Notes: generated from the letters alone by a model not told the origin. Positions 30,708-39,488 are shown, counted from the first letter of the stretch. The stretch is 64,000 nucleotides of DNA from Rudaeicoccus suwonensis (GCF_007829035.1 NZ_VIVQ01000001.1:1364001-1428000); one strand, 5' to 3'. Numbers and translations: made by a program.

Positions 30708-31579
30708 CACACGCTCTTGGGTGTGAGCGACCTGCGGCGCTTGCCGTAGCCGACCCACGCCCAGCGGCCGGTGATCAGCCGCTGACGCAGCGTCCCGGAG
30801 ATCTGGTCGATGATCATCGTGACGATGACCACCACGATCAGCAGCATGCCGACGACGTTCCAGTTCTGATACTGGATGTTGTCGCTCAGCATCTTGCCGA
30901 TACCGCCGGCGCCGATCAGGCCGAGGATGGCTGACGAGCGGACCGAGATCTCGAAGCGGTAGAGCCAGAACGCGAGTACCTCGGACTGCGCCTGCGGCCA
31001 CAGGCCCCACCGGACGATCGCGAAGCGCGACCCACCGGTTGAACGGGCAGCCTCCATGGGACCGGGTGCAACCGACTCGAACGACTCATAGCCCCACTTG
31101 CCCAGCGTGCCGATCGAGCCGATGCCGAGGGCGAGGGCGCCGGTCCAGGCGGTCAGACCGGTGACCGACAGGATCAGGATCGCGATGACGACCTCGGGCA
31201 CCGCCCGGAAGACCGCCAGGATCAGCCGCACGGGCAGGCGCACCCACACCGGCACGACGTTGGCCGCCGCGAGGAAGGACAGTGGGAACGACACCAGCAC
31301 ACCGAGGATGGCGCCGATCCAGGCCATCTGGACGCTCAGGACCGTTGCTGAGAAGGCCGCGGAGGTCTGCGACCAGGCCGGTGGCCCGAACATCAGATGG
31401 ATGTAGTGGAACAGGCTGGGGAAGAAGTCGGACAACTCCGACCAGTCCACGTTCACCCGCCAGAAGCAGATGAGCACGATCACCACGAGCAGTGCCCACC
31501 CGAGTTTGATCGGCAGGCGGCCCGGCTTCGCCGGGCGTGTGGCGGTCGCTGCACCGGGTGCGAGGGACGGGGCGCTCAT
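30707..31579 (-). CDS. phnE: Phosphonate-type ABC transporter permease, second copy
   Basis: 290 residues from ATG 31579. PhnE-type inner-membrane permease: an N-terminal helix (KLGWALLVVIVLICFW), then five or so membrane segments. The EAA-like loop and the PhnE hallmark RFEISVRSSAILGLIGAGGI-G lie near residues 225-245, followed by VVGMLLIVVVIVTMIIDQIS. Overlaps both neighbours by 4 bp. Paired with the permease at 31576-32379, presumably as a heterodimer with PhnC. Confidence 0.92.
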   Translation of the reverse strand: MSAPSLAPGAATATRPAKPGRLPIKLGWALLVVIVLICFWRVNVDWSELSDFFPSLFHYIHLMFGPPAWSQTSAAFSATVLSVQMAWIGAILGVLVSFPLSFLAAANVVPVWVRLPVRLILAVFRAVPEVVIAILILSVTGLTAWTGALALGIGSIGTLGKWGYESFESVAPGPMEAARSTGGSRFAIVRWGLWPQAQSEVLAFWLYRFEISVRSSAILGLIGAGGIGKMLSDNIQYQNWNVVGMLLIVVVIVTMIIDQISGTLRQRLITGRWAWVGYGKRRRSLTPKSV

Positions 31580-32379
31580 CGCGCCAGTCGCTTCCGCAGG
31601 GTGGAGGAGCCGGCCTCCACGAGGAGCACCAGCACGAGGATCTCCAAGATGATCAGCGACAGGTAGTGGTAGTGGTAGAACGTTCGCACGTTGTCGATCA
31701 GCACACCGAGGCCTCCGGCGCCGACCAGCCCGATCACCGTCGAAGCGCGGATGTTGACCTCGAAGGTGTAGAGCACGTGGGAGGCGTAGCTCGGCGCGAC
31801 CGCCGGCAGCATGCTGGCGCGGTCGGCCGCGAACCACGTGCCACCGGCTGCCAGTGCCGCCTCCTGCGGGCCGCGGTCGAGGCCGTCCAGTGCTTCGGAC
31901 ACCAGCTTCACCACGATGCCGATGTTGAAGAAGATCAGCGCGATGATGCCGGACAGTGCGCCGGTGCCGACGACCGCGACGAAGATCGCGGCATACAACA
32001 GGTCGGGGATCGCGCGGATGAGGTTGTTGACGAACCGTATGACGGCCAGCAGGCCCCTCGACGGATTGGTTGCGCGGGACGCGAGGAAGGCCAGCGGCAG
32101 CGAGACCGCCGAGCCGATCGCGGTCGCGATGACCGCCATCATTAGCGTCTCCTCGATGGCTGTGAGCGTCTGCGAGAAGAAGCCGTAGTCCGGTTGCATC
32201 AACTGCACCAGGGTGCCCGAGGCGTTGCCGAAGTTTTCCCAGATGGCGGGTATGTCGACCTGCACCCCGCGCCCCGACCAGACCGTGATCGCAATGAGCA
32301 CGATCGCCACGATCCACACGCCGGCTCCACGCCTGGGCTTCGGCGGCCGCGCCGTCACCCGGGTGTCCCCGGCGGTCAC
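31576..32379 (-). CDS. phnE: Phosphonate-type ABC transporter permease, first copy
   Basis: 267 residues. First helix VWIVAIVLIAITVWSG, periplasmic segment VDIPAIWENFGNASGTLVQL, then membrane segments and the PhnE hallmark FEVNIRASTVIGLVGAGGLG near residue 215. Start is a GTG overlapping the phnC stop by 4 bp. Two distinct phnE genes in tandem are usual for actinobacterial and some proteobacterial phosphonate/phosphite importers. Confidence 0.92.
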   Translation of the reverse strand: MTAGDTRVTARPPKPRRGAGVWIVAIVLIAITVWSGRGVQVDIPAIWENFGNASGTLVQLMQPDYGFFSQTLTAIEETLMMAVIATAIGSAVSLPLAFLASRATNPSRGLLAVIRFVNNLIRAIPDLLYAAIFVAVVGTGALSGIIALIFFNIGIVVKLVSEALDGLDRGPQEAALAAGGTWFAADRASMLPAVAPSYASHVLYTFEVNIRASTVIGLVGAGGLGVLIDNVRTFYHYHYLSLIILEILVLVLLVEAGSSTLRKRLAR

Positions 32380-33197
32380 GCCGTGTCCAGGTTCGGAGTC
32401 GCGTCCAGCACATCCTCGTTGGTGAGCGAACGGCCGTAGATGGATTCGAAGACCGCCTCGTCGGCGTCCGCGCCGGTGCCGTCGAAGACGACCTCACCGG
32501 CACGCAAGCCGAGTAGCCGGTCCGAGTATTTTCGGGCCAGATCCAGGAAGTGCAGGTTGGTGATCACCGTGACACCCAGGTCGCCGTTGATCCGACGCAG
32601 ATGCTCCATCACGACGTGGGAGGTGGGCGGGTCAAGGGAGGCCACCGGTTCGTCGGCCAGGATGATCGTCGGCTTCTGTGCCAGTGCCCGGGCGATGCCG
32701 ACGCGCTGTTGCTGTCCACCGGAGAGCTCCGAGGCGCGCGAGTAAGCCTTCTGCACGATCTCGACGCGTTCCAACGCCTCCATCGCAAGCTCGACGTCGT
32801 CCTTACGCCAGGCGCCGAGAAGCGTGCGCCACCAAGGGCTTTCGTACAACCGCCCCATGAGCACGTTGTTCAGCACCGTCGTGCGTCCGGCCAGATTGAA
32901 GCCCTGGAAGACCATCCCGACGTCGGAGCGGATCGCGCGCAACTGCCGCCCGTTCGCCCGCGTCACGTTGCGGCCGCCGACGGTGAGCGTGCCTTCGGTG
33001 GCCGGCACCAGCCCGTTGATGGTGCGCACGAGGGTCGACTTCCCGGCCCCGGAGAGCCCGACCACGCCGACCATCTGTCCGGCGGGGATCGTCAGGGACA
33101 CCTCACGCAGGCCGTGGAAGCCGTTCGGATAGGCGACACCGACGCCGTCGAAGACGATCTCGGAGTCCGGCCCGGAGCCGGGAGGTCGACCGCTCAC
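32376..33197 (-). CDS. phnC: Phosphonate-type ABC transporter ATP-binding protein
   Basis: 273 residues from GTG 33197. Walker A is GLSGAGKSTLV near residue 46; the Q-loop is GMVFQGFNLAGRTTVLNNVL with the PhnC-typical NLAGR; the signature is LSGGQQQRVGIARAL; Walker B is IILADEPVASLDP. The PhnC-specific VTVITNLHFLDLARKYSDR replaces the usual THD switch with Asn-Leu-His. Energises the two PhnE permeases. One base separates it from the phnD stop. Confidence 0.94.
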   Translation of the reverse strand: MSGRPPGSGPDSEIVFDGVGVAYPNGFHGLREVSLTIPAGQMVGVVGLSGAGKSTLVRTINGLVPATEGTLTVGGRNVTRANGRQLRAIRSDVGMVFQGFNLAGRTTVLNNVLMGRLYESPWWRTLLGAWRKDDVELAMEALERVEIVQKAYSRASELSGGQQQRVGIARALAQKPTIILADEPVASLDPPTSHVVMEHLRRINGDLGVTVITNLHFLDLARKYSDRLLGLRAGEVVFDGTGADADEAVFESIYGRSLTNEDVLDATPNLDTA

Positions 33198-33198
33198 G

Positions 33199-34230
33199 TC
33201 AGTTCACACCGATCGAGTTGGCGACCTGCTGGGTCTGGTCCAGCGCCGAGGCGTTCGCCGGAGCCAGACCGGTGATCTGGTAGATCGCGTTGAGCGCGTT
33301 CTTGCCGGCGGGCGTCGCGGCATACGCCAGCAGCGCGTCCTTGATCTTGGTCTGCCACGCCGGGCTCAGCTTGCTCGACAGCGACACGCCGTCGTTGGGG
33401 ATCTCGTTGGTCAGGGCGAAGACCACGACCTTCTGGCCGACGTTCGGGTCGCTCTTGACCACGACGGTGCGGGCGTCCCAGTACGACGCGCCCACCTGCG
33501 AGTCACCGTTGTAGACCGACTGGATCGCGGCGTCGTTGGCGGTGACCTGGGTGACTTTGAGGTCGCTCAGCGAGATCCCGGCGGCCTTCAGCGCGGCAAC
33601 CGGAAAGATGTAGCCCGCGGGGGAGGCGGGCTGCAGCAGGGTGATGCTGGCGCCCTTGACCTTGGACAGCGAACTCAACCCGGCGGGTCCGTTGCCGGAC
33701 TGGGTGCCATTGCAGTAGAGCATCCCGTTGGCGCCCTTGACCGGCGTCGTCGTGCAGAACTTGTTCGGGTCGTTGGTGAAGAACTGCGCGGCATAGGTCG
33801 ATTTGCCGGCGCGTACCGACTGCAGCGACGGGACCGCGCCATACCGCTGGCAGGCCTGCGACATCTGCAGCGAGGGGAGCATGCCAATCTGCGCCTGGTT
33901 GGCACCGATCGCCTCGACAGCGGCCTGGTAGTCCTCGGTGATGACGCCCTTGACCGGGATCCCCAGACTCTTGGTGAGCGCGTCGGTCAGCGGCTTGACC
34001 GTTTGGACGAGCTGGTTGGCGTTGCCGGAGGGAACCAGCGCCAACGTCAGTGACTTCGGCGCCGAGGCGGATGCCGTGGAGGTGCCCGCGCATGCGCCAC
34101 CGCCTGAGCTGGAGCCGGACGGCGACCCGCCGGCGGAGTTGCCGCCGGCACTGGAGGCGCCGCAGCCGGCGAGGGCGAACGCCGAGGCCGCGGCGAGTGC
34201 CGCTGCGCCGACGAGAGAGCGATGAGCCAT
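33199..34230 (-). CDS. phnD: Phosphonate/phosphate-ester-type ABC transporter binding lipoprotein
   Basis: 343 residues from ATG 34230. Lipoprotein signal peptide with lipobox FALAGC at about residue 23-25, a Ser/Gly linker, then a PhnD-like periplasmic-binding fold: LTLALVPSGNANQLVQTVKP, VTEDYQAAVEAIGANQAQIG-type segment, YAAQFFTNDP, PAGYIFPVAALKAAG and QVGASYWDART. It lacks a textbook match to the E. coli phosphonate-binding Ser/Thr loop that I can confirm, so the ligand (phosphonate, phosphite, phosphate ester) is open. Membrane-anchored, outer face. Confidence 0.9.
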   Translation of the reverse strand: MAHRSLVGAAALAAASAFALAGCGASSAGGNSAGGSPSGSSSGGGACAGTSTASASAPKSLTLALVPSGNANQLVQTVKPLTDALTKSLGIPVKGVITEDYQAAVEAIGANQAQIGMLPSLQMSQACQRYGAVPSLQSVRAGKSTYAAQFFTNDPNKFCTTTPVKGANGMLYCNGTQSGNGPAGLSSLSKVKGASITLLQPASPAGYIFPVAALKAAGISLSDLKVTQVTANDAAIQSVYNGDSQVGASYWDARTVVVKSDPNVGQKVVVFALTNEIPNDGVSLSSKLSPAWQTKIKDALLAYAATPAGKNALNAIYQITGLAPANASALDQTQQVANSIGVN

Positions 34231-34231
34231 G

Positions 34232-34933
34232 TCAGTTTCCTTCGAGATGGGCGGAGGTGAGCCACTCCGCGAGAGCGGGGTAGAGATCGGGGAAGCTCGG
34301 CGCCGTCCAGGTGGGCGCCAGCGGCAGGTCCGCGGAACCGAAACGGTCGATGAAGGCCGTCGCGACGCCATACGGAATGAGTGGCGCGATGTCGTTGCGA
34401 TAGACATCGCCCACGGAGACGGCGGCGGTGGCCGGTCGCTCTCCGAGGATCTGGGGGAGGGTCGCCGTCCAGCCGTCGGGCTTGCCGACGGAGGAGATCA
34501 CGCGATCCAGCTCTGAGGTCAGACCCAGTCGGGTCAGCACCTCGGCGACACCCTCGATGGGCGCATTGGTGACCAGCACCCGTTCGGCGACGCCGTTGAG
34601 CGAACTGAGGAACAAGCGCAAACCGATGGGGAGGTACACCTCGACCTCGCCGGCTTGTAGTCGTCTGCGGGACTCGGTGTATGCCGCATCGAGGGTGGGC
34701 CGCTTGAGCAGGCCCGCGGTCAGCTCCTGCACCGCAAGGTAGCCGTCCGCCCACCGAGGACCGACCGCGCCGCTGAGGTACTCGTCGAGTTCCTTACGTA
34801 TGCCGCGCGCCGTCGCGTCGTCGAGGTCCTTCAGAGCCGCGTCGGCATACGCCAGCACCGGCCCGTCGCCGAGGCAGACCGTGCCGTCGAAGTCCAGCAG
34901 GAGTACAGGCAGCTGCGCAGGTGTCGTCAACAT
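34232..34933 (-). CDS. HAD-family phosphatase, first gene of the phn-like operon
   Basis: 233 residues from ATG 34933. HAD motifs: LLLDFDGTVCLGDGPV (nucleophile and acid Asp), VLVTNAPIEG (Thr), SSVGKPDGW (Lys) and AVSVGDVYRNDI (acidic motif IV). A helical C1 cap lies between motifs I and II. One base separates its stop from phnD, so it is cotranscribed. It could release phosphate from a phosphomonoester made by the operon phosphodiesterase. It lacks the phosphonatase Schiff-base lysine context that I could recognise, so phosphonoacetaldehyde hydrolase is not claimed. Confidence 0.87.
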   Translation of the reverse strand: MLTTPAQLPVLLLDFDGTVCLGDGPVLAYADAALKDLDDATARGIRKELDEYLSGAVGPRWADGYLAVQELTAGLLKRPTLDAAYTESRRRLQAGEVEVYLPIGLRLFLSSLNGVAERVLVTNAPIEGVAEVLTRLGLTSELDRVISSVGKPDGWTATLPQILGERPATAAVSVGDVYRNDIAPLIPYGVATAFIDRFGSADLPLAPTWTAPSFPDLYPALAEWLTSAHLEGN

Positions 34934-34953
34934 CGCGGACAGACTAGCCGCGC

Positions 34954-35002
34954 TGTGAACGCAACGTCCACAAAAAAATGCATCTCGAAACGAACGTTCA
35001 CA
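34954..35002. promoter_or_regulatory. Inverted repeat in the phn/aspS divergent region
   Basis: TGTGAACG (34954-34961) and CGTTCACA (34995-35002), 33 bp apart with an A-run between (34972-34978). GTTCAC is the core of the PHO box bound by actinobacterial PhoP, and the repeat lies 21 bp upstream of the first operon gene. It could be an operator for the RpiR protein or PhoP, or an upstream promoter part. The remaining 35003-35169 shows no gene. Confidence 0.4.
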
Positions 35003-35169
35003 CGAAGTTAACCGAGCCGCCCGACGCCGGCGACAGCAGGCCCCCGGAGGCCAGAAGGGAACCCACAGCCGCGCCACTACCATGGACGGGGCCCGCGACG
35101 CCGGGACCGACAGGAGACGGGCGGAGGTGCCCGTCATACCGAACCTCCATTCCAAGCAAAGGAAGATCA

Positions 35170-36960
35170 GTGCTTCGCACCCATGAGGCCGGCACCCTTC
35201 GTGCCGCCGACGCCGAAAAGACAGTCACGCTCACCGGGTGGGTCGCCCGGCGGCGCGATCACGGCGGGGTGGCCTTCCTGGATCTGCGCGATGCCAGCGG
35301 CGTCGTGCAGGTGGTGGCGCGCGACGAGGTGCTGACCGGCGCTGCGCACGGGCTGCGCAACGAGTACTGCATCAAGGTGACCGGCACCGTGACCCCGCGC
35401 GCGGACAAGGACGTCAACCCGGACCTGCCCACCGGCGCGATCGACGTCGTGGCCGACGAGATCGAGGTGCTCAGCGAGTCCGCGCCGCTGCCCTTCCAGA
35501 TCGACGAGCGGATCACCGTCGGTGAAGAGGCACGGCTCAAGCACCGCTATCTGGACCTGCGGCGCCCTGCCCAGGGCGCCGCCATCCGGCTGCGTAGCAA
35601 GGTCAACGCCGCCGCCCGCACCGTCTTGGCGGCGCGTGACTTCGTCGAGATCGAGACCCCGACGCTGACCCGCTCGACTCCGGAAGGCGCTCGCGACTTC
35701 TTGGTGCCGGCACGCCTGCAGCCGGGCAGCTGGTACGCCCTGCCGCAGAGCCCACAGTTGTTCAAACAGTTGCTCATGGTCGCCGGCATGGAGCGCTACT
35801 ACCAGATCGCGCGCTGCTACCGCGACGAGGACTTCCGCGCCGACCGGCAGCCGGAGTTCACCCAGCTGGACATCGAGATGAGCTTCATCGAGCAGTCCGA
35901 CATCATCGAACTCGGTGAGGCGATCGCGACGGCGCTGTGGCAGGTCATCGGCGTCGACATCCCCACACCGTTCCCGCAGCTGACGTATGCCGACGCCATG
36001 GCCCGTTACGGTTCCGACAAGCCCGACCTGCGATTCGACCTCGAGATCCACGAGTGCACGGAGCTGTTCAAGGACACCACCTTCCGCGTGTTCCAGGCGA
36101 CGTATGTCGGCGCCGTTGTCATGCCCGGTGGTGCCTCCCAGCCGCGCCGTCAGCTCGATGGCTGGCAGGAATGGGCCAAGCAGCGCGGTGCGCGCGGTCT
36201 GGCCTACGTGCTCGTGCAGGACGACGGCACTCTCACCGGCCCGGTGGCCAAGAACCTCACCGACGCCGAGATCGCCGCGCTGCCGCAGCACGTCGGAGCC
36301 GAGCCCGGCGACTGCATCTTCTTCGCCGCTGGCGAGGTCAAGGCGTCCCGCGCTCTGCTGGGTGCTGCGCGCTTGGAGATCGGCAAGCGGTGCGAGCTGA
36401 TCGACGAGTCCAAGTGGTCCTTCCTGTGGGTGCTGGACGCCCCGCTGTTCGAGCCGTCCTCGGATGCCGTTGCCTCTGGTGACGTGGCCGTGGGCTCGGG
36501 CGCCTGGACTGCGGTGCACCACGCGTTCACCATGCCGAAGGCCGAATTCGTCGACACCTTCGACACCGACCCGGGCTCGGCGCTCGCCTACGCCTACGAC
36601 ATGGTCTGCAACGGCAACGAGATCGGCGGTGGCTCGATCCGTATCCACCGCAAGGACATCCAGGAGCGCGTCTTCAAGGTGATGGGCCTGAGCGAGGAGG
36701 AGGCGCAGGAGAAGTTCGGCTTCCTGCTCGACGCGTTCGCCTTCGGTGCCCCGCCGCACGGCGGCATCGCCTTCGGCTGGGACCGCATCTGCGCGCTGCT
36801 CGCCGGCACCGACTCGATCCGAGAGGTGATCGCGTTCCCGAAGTCCGGAGGCGGTTTCGACCCGCTGACAGCGGCTCCGGCTCCGATCACGGCCGCACAG
36901 CGCAAGGAGGCCGGTGTCGACGCCAAGCCGGAGCCTGCCTCGCCGGTGTCGGAGAAATAG
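35170..36960 (+). CDS. aspS: Aspartyl-tRNA synthetase
   Basis: 596 residues from GTG 35170 (AAAGGA upstream), the same length as the mycobacterial enzyme. N-terminal OB-fold anticodon domain ([20 protein letters not shown]), class II catalytic core with motif 2 ([20 protein letters not shown]), the bacterial GAD insertion at about 290-420, and motif 3 ([15 protein letters not shown]). Charges tRNA-Asp; in actinobacteria usually also misacylates tRNA-Asn for GatCAB. A longer in-frame reading lacks family sequence. Confidence 0.95.
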   Translation: MLRTHEAGTLRAADAEKTVTLTGWVARRRDHGGVAFLDLRDASGVVQVVARDEVLTGAAHGLRNEYCIKVTGTVTPRADKDVNPDLPTGAIDVVADEIEVLSESAPLPFQIDERITVGEEARLKHRYLDLRRPAQGAAIRLRSKVNAAARTVLAARDFVEIETPTLTRSTPEGARDFLVPARLQPGSWYALPQSPQLFKQLLMVAGMERYYQIARCYRDEDFRADRQPEFTQLDIEMSFIEQSDIIELGEAIATALWQVIGVDIPTPFPQLTYADAMARYGSDKPDLRFDLEIHECTELFKDTTFRVFQATYVGAVVMPGGASQPRRQLDGWQEWAKQRGARGLAYVLVQDDGTLTGPVAKNLTDAEIAALPQHVGAEPGDCIFFAAGEVKASRALLGAARLEIGKRCELIDESKWSFLWVLDAPLFEPSSDAVASGDVAVGSGAWTAVHHAFTMPKAEFVDTFDTDPGSALAYAYDMVCNGNEIGGGSIRIHRKDIQERVFKVMGLSEEEAQEKFGFLLDAFAFGAPPHGGIAFGWDRICALLAGTDSIREVIAFPKSGGGFDPLTAAPAPITAAQRKEAGVDAKPEPASPVSEK

Positions 36961-36977
36961 CCCGCACGTGAGTCGAA

Positions 36978-37019
36978 AGAAGGGCCGGTCACCGCGAATT
37001 CGCGGTGACCGGCCCTTCT
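36978..37019. terminator. 42-nt perfect palindrome after aspS (copy 1)
   Basis: Centred on GAATTC; arms read AGAAGGGCCGGTCACCGCG and its complement. Starts 18 bp after the aspS stop and should act as a terminator. The repeat with copy 2 extends left to 36961, so 36961-37019 and 37631-37689 are direct repeats with one mismatch. Confidence 0.8.
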
Positions 37020-37094
37020 GAGAGATTGCGCGGGTAGGTCATGGCCGGTGTGTGGGTCTGGGTTCCAGCGGTGGGTGGTCCAGGCGGTGCGGAT

Positions 37095-37147
37095 AACGCG
37101 TCGATGAGGCGATGAACGCGTCGATGAGGCGATGAACGCGTTGATGA
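37095..37147 (+). repeat. 20-bp tandem repeat, 2.6 copies
   Basis: Unit AACGCGTCGATGAGGCGATG at 37095-37114 and 37115-37134 (identical), with a partial, altered third copy from 37135. Non-coding context. Confidence 0.9.
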
Positions 37148-37446
37148 CCGGGGTGCGTCGTTCGGTGCGGACGCGGAGATCCCACTGGTAACAGACACGG
37201 TGCCCGCTCTTCGCGACCGCGTGACTGTGCTGGCTTCTGGCGAGCGCCGAATACATGCCCGCACAGTCTGTCCGTCGCCGATGTGGCACCAGGGGTCGCC
37301 TCATGGGTCACATGAGCCCCGAAGACCTCACGCATCACGCATACGTCGCCGATGCGGCGACGACGAGGACCCTCGCGTGGTGCGGTGACTCCCACCCGCC
37401 ACATACGCCACATGCGCCACGCTAGCAACGCTGGTGTGGTTGGAAA

Positions 37447-37491
37447 GACGATTACTTCCGGTCGCGGTCGCGATACTGGGAAGTAATCGTC
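37447..37491. repeat. Hairpin with 13-bp arms inside the insert
   Basis: GACGATTACTTCC (37447-37459) and GGAAGTAATCGTC (37479-37491), 19-base loop containing a GGTCGC direct repeat. Perfect arms; AT-rich relative to its surroundings. Confidence 0.85.
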
Positions 37492-37643
37492 ATCTCGACC
37501 ATGCACTCGCTGTGCCGGGGCCAGCCCGGGCACCCGTACGTCGCCGATTCGGCGACGTACGGAGGGCGATGGCGGATACGGTGGGCGCCACACCGAGCGC
37601 CTACCCGCGCAATCTCTTACATCCCTGTTGCCCGCACGTGAGT

Positions 37644-37693
37644 CGGAAGAAGGGCCGGTCACCGCGAATTCGCGGTGACCGGCCCTTCTTCCG
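37644..37693. terminator. 50-nt perfect palindrome (copy 2), 3' of the thioesterase gene
   Basis: Same core as the copy after aspS, but arms extend four bases further each side (CGGA before, TCCG after). Lies 44 bp beyond the stop of the minus-strand thioesterase gene, so it can terminate that transcript; as a palindrome it also works for the plus strand. Confidence 0.8.
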
Positions 37694-37736
37694 TTCCCGT
37701 GGTCGTTGGCCACTGATGTCGTTGCGGCCCGGCAGC

Positions 37737-38561
37737 TCAGTCGGCGAAGCGGGCGCTGGCCAGTTGCCGGGAGTGCGCCACCAACCGGCCGGTGCTGTCC
37801 CAGATGTCGCAGTCCTCGTTGAGCAGGCCGCCGGCGACATGTGTCGCGCTCAGCGTGACCTGCAACCAGCCCGGAGCCGGTATGCCGCGCACATATCCGG
37901 TGAACTCCACGGTCGGCACCCAGCCGCTGGATCCGAGATCGAAGGCCACGGGAGGAAAGGCGTCGAGTGCAAGCAGCAGCGACACGGCATCGAAATCCCG
38001 CTCGTCGGCGAGGCGCAGCCACCCGCGCATGAGCCCTGCCCCGCTCGGCCGGCCGACGGCCCAGCCGACGGTCGCCGGATCCATGCGTAGGTCCCACCGC
38101 TGCAGAAAACCGGATTTGGTCAGCGCCGATGGCGGGGCCTCCCGTGCCGAGACGCACTCCTCCGCGGCCGGAATCGATGGTGCTGCAAGCGTTTTGCGCA
38201 CTGGCTCGGCATACGTCGCGAGGTCGCCGAGGGTGAGCAACGCCCGCAAGCGCTCGACCTCCTGGCCGTCCTGGTCCTGCGTCACGCGAACCTGCGCGGT
38301 CGTCATACGTCGCCCGGTGCGCAGGATCTGCGGTTCGACGGTGACCGGTCCGGCGGCGCCGGGGGACAGGAACACCCCCGAGAAGCTCAACGGGTCGGCG
38401 TGCCCACCCTGTGCCTGGCTGGTGCTCGACACCGCCGTGGTGGCCATCGCCATGAGCAGGCCGCCGTTGACGGCCTCCCCGATCGCCCAGTCGTCACTGA
38501 GTTCGCCGACCCAGGTGGAGCCATCCGGCCGCAGCGCGATCGCGTCGTCGTAGTCGGTCAT
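37737..38561 (-). CDS. Acyl-CoA thioesterase family protein (double hot-dog)
   Basis: 274 residues. Pattern of the actinobacterial thioesterase family related to TesB: WVGELSDDWAIGEAVNGGLLMA near residue 17-38 (the conserved NGG at the start of the first hot-dog helix), SFSGVFLSPGAAGPVTVEPQ, LRTGRRMTTAQVRVTQ, and a second half with WLRLADERDFDAVSLLLALD and WVPTVEFTGYVRG. Predicted to hydrolyse acyl-CoA in the cytoplasm; substrate unknown. Downstream of the acetyltransferase gene by 53 bp on the same strand. Confidence 0.83.
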   Translation of the reverse strand: MTDYDDAIALRPDGSTWVGELSDDWAIGEAVNGGLLMAMATTAVSSTSQAQGGHADPLSFSGVFLSPGAAGPVTVEPQILRTGRRMTTAQVRVTQDQDGQEVERLRALLTLGDLATYAEPVRKTLAAPSIPAAEECVSAREAPPSALTKSGFLQRWDLRMDPATVGWAVGRPSGAGLMRGWLRLADERDFDAVSLLLALDAFPPVAFDLGSSGWVPTVEFTGYVRGIPAPGWLQVTLSATHVAGGLLNEDCDIWDSTGRLVAHSRQLASARFAD

Positions 38562-38614
38562 GGGGTCATCATGCCGACGACACCGATCGCACTCACGACC
38601 CGCCCGGCCGCTGG

Positions 38615-39394
38615 TCAGGCCGGCCGCAGCCGACGGCTCGCCCAGGCGCGAGCGACCTGATACCCCAACCCGGCGTAGACCGACCGGGCGCGGTCGTTGT
38701 CGGCATACATCCCCAGCGTGGCCACCCCGTCGCGCTCGACGGCCCTTCGCGTCAGGGCCGCGGTCAGTGCCAGACCGAGGCGCCGGCCGCGTGCGTCCGG
38801 ATGTACGACCAGCCCGGTCAGATGGGGCGCCCCACCGCCGGTGCGATGCAAGGCACCCGCGACGATCAATCGGCCGGATTCGCGCAGCCCGAGCCAGTAT
38901 TCGCTTGTGCCCGTGCCCGGCTCGGACTCCGCCGTGGGGTTGCCGATCGCATTCAGTGCTCGGATCTCATCGGCATCCCGGGTGTCGTCGAGTTCGTGCA
39001 ACAGCTGCTCGGCAGGTATGACGGGCGGGGTCATCGTCGTCCACATCCAGTCCCAGTTGCCGCCGACGGACAGCCGTTCGCCGAAATGCTCGTGCAGCAG
39101 CGGCAGATTCACGCGCTCGATGCTGATGCCGTTCACCTCAGGCTGCAGGTGTGTCGCCACAGCACGCAACAGCACCGCGACGTCGGCAGGCGGGCCGAAC
39201 ATGGTGAGGCTGCGCAGGTGACGCGAGTGCGAGGTGCGCTCGAACGCGACGGCATCGCCGTACACACGGATCGGTGAGGTGTGCGGCTGCGCGATGTCCC
39301 AGCGCACGAACGGGTCGTCGCCCCACGCGCGGTGCAGTTCGAGGCCCTCAAGAGTGCGCACCGAGTGGTCTGCTGCAGGTGTCACCTCAGCCAT
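38615..39394 (-). CDS. GNAT-family N-acetyltransferase
   Basis: 259 residues from ATG 39394. The C-terminal third holds the GNAT core: LTGLVVHPDARGRRLGLALT (acetyl-CoA pyrophosphate loop R-x-x-G-x-G/A-type) and LGMYADNDRARSVYAGLGY. The first 150 residues form an extra domain similar to the degenerate N-terminal GNAT halves of actinobacterial proteins. An in-frame start at 39436 is possible but lacks support. Target unknown. Divergent from rarA with about 94 bp between. Confidence 0.85.
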   Translation of the reverse strand: MAEVTPAADHSVRTLEGLELHRAWGDDPFVRWDIAQPHTSPIRVYGDAVAFERTSHSRHLRSLTMFGPPADVAVLLRAVATHLQPEVNGISIERVNLPLLHEHFGERLSVGGNWDWMWTTMTPPVIPAEQLLHELDDTRDADEIRALNAIGNPTAESEPGTGTSEYWLGLRESGRLIVAGALHRTGGGAPHLTGLVVHPDARGRRLGLALTAALTRRAVERDGVATLGMYADNDRARSVYAGLGYQVARAWASRRLRPA

Positions 39395-39488
39395 TAGTGG
39401 TCGCGAAACCCTCACCCGGCGTGCGTCCGTAACCATCGCCGGAGTCCGCGCCGGTCGTATCCTGCGTCACCCCGTTAGCGTGTCACAG

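Larger units (their letters stand above)
37020..37630. mobile_element. Non-coding, hairpin-rich insert between the two palindromes (MITE-like, tentative)
   Basis: 611 bp with no supported gene. Its ends carry an 18-bp perfect inverted repeat: AGAGATTGCGCGGGTAGG (37021-37038) and its complement (37600-37617). Inside are a 20-bp tandem repeat, a 13-bp-arm hairpin (37447-37491), and three blocks with CGTCGCCGAT (near 37273, 37346 and 37540), the last inside the palindrome GTACGTCGCCGA-T-TCGGCGACGTAC. No transposase and no short target duplication seen. It may be a non-autonomous element or a relic. Confidence 0.4.

Noticed and set aside
36978-37693. CRISPR-like reading of the repeats after aspS
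   Set aside because: Only two palindromes 670 bp apart and a short direct tandem repeat without spacers; no cas genes.
37039-38157. Minus-strand open frame spanning the palindromic insert and part of the thioesterase gene
   Set aside because: It crosses the palindromes, overlaps the thioesterase gene in another frame, and has no family sequence.
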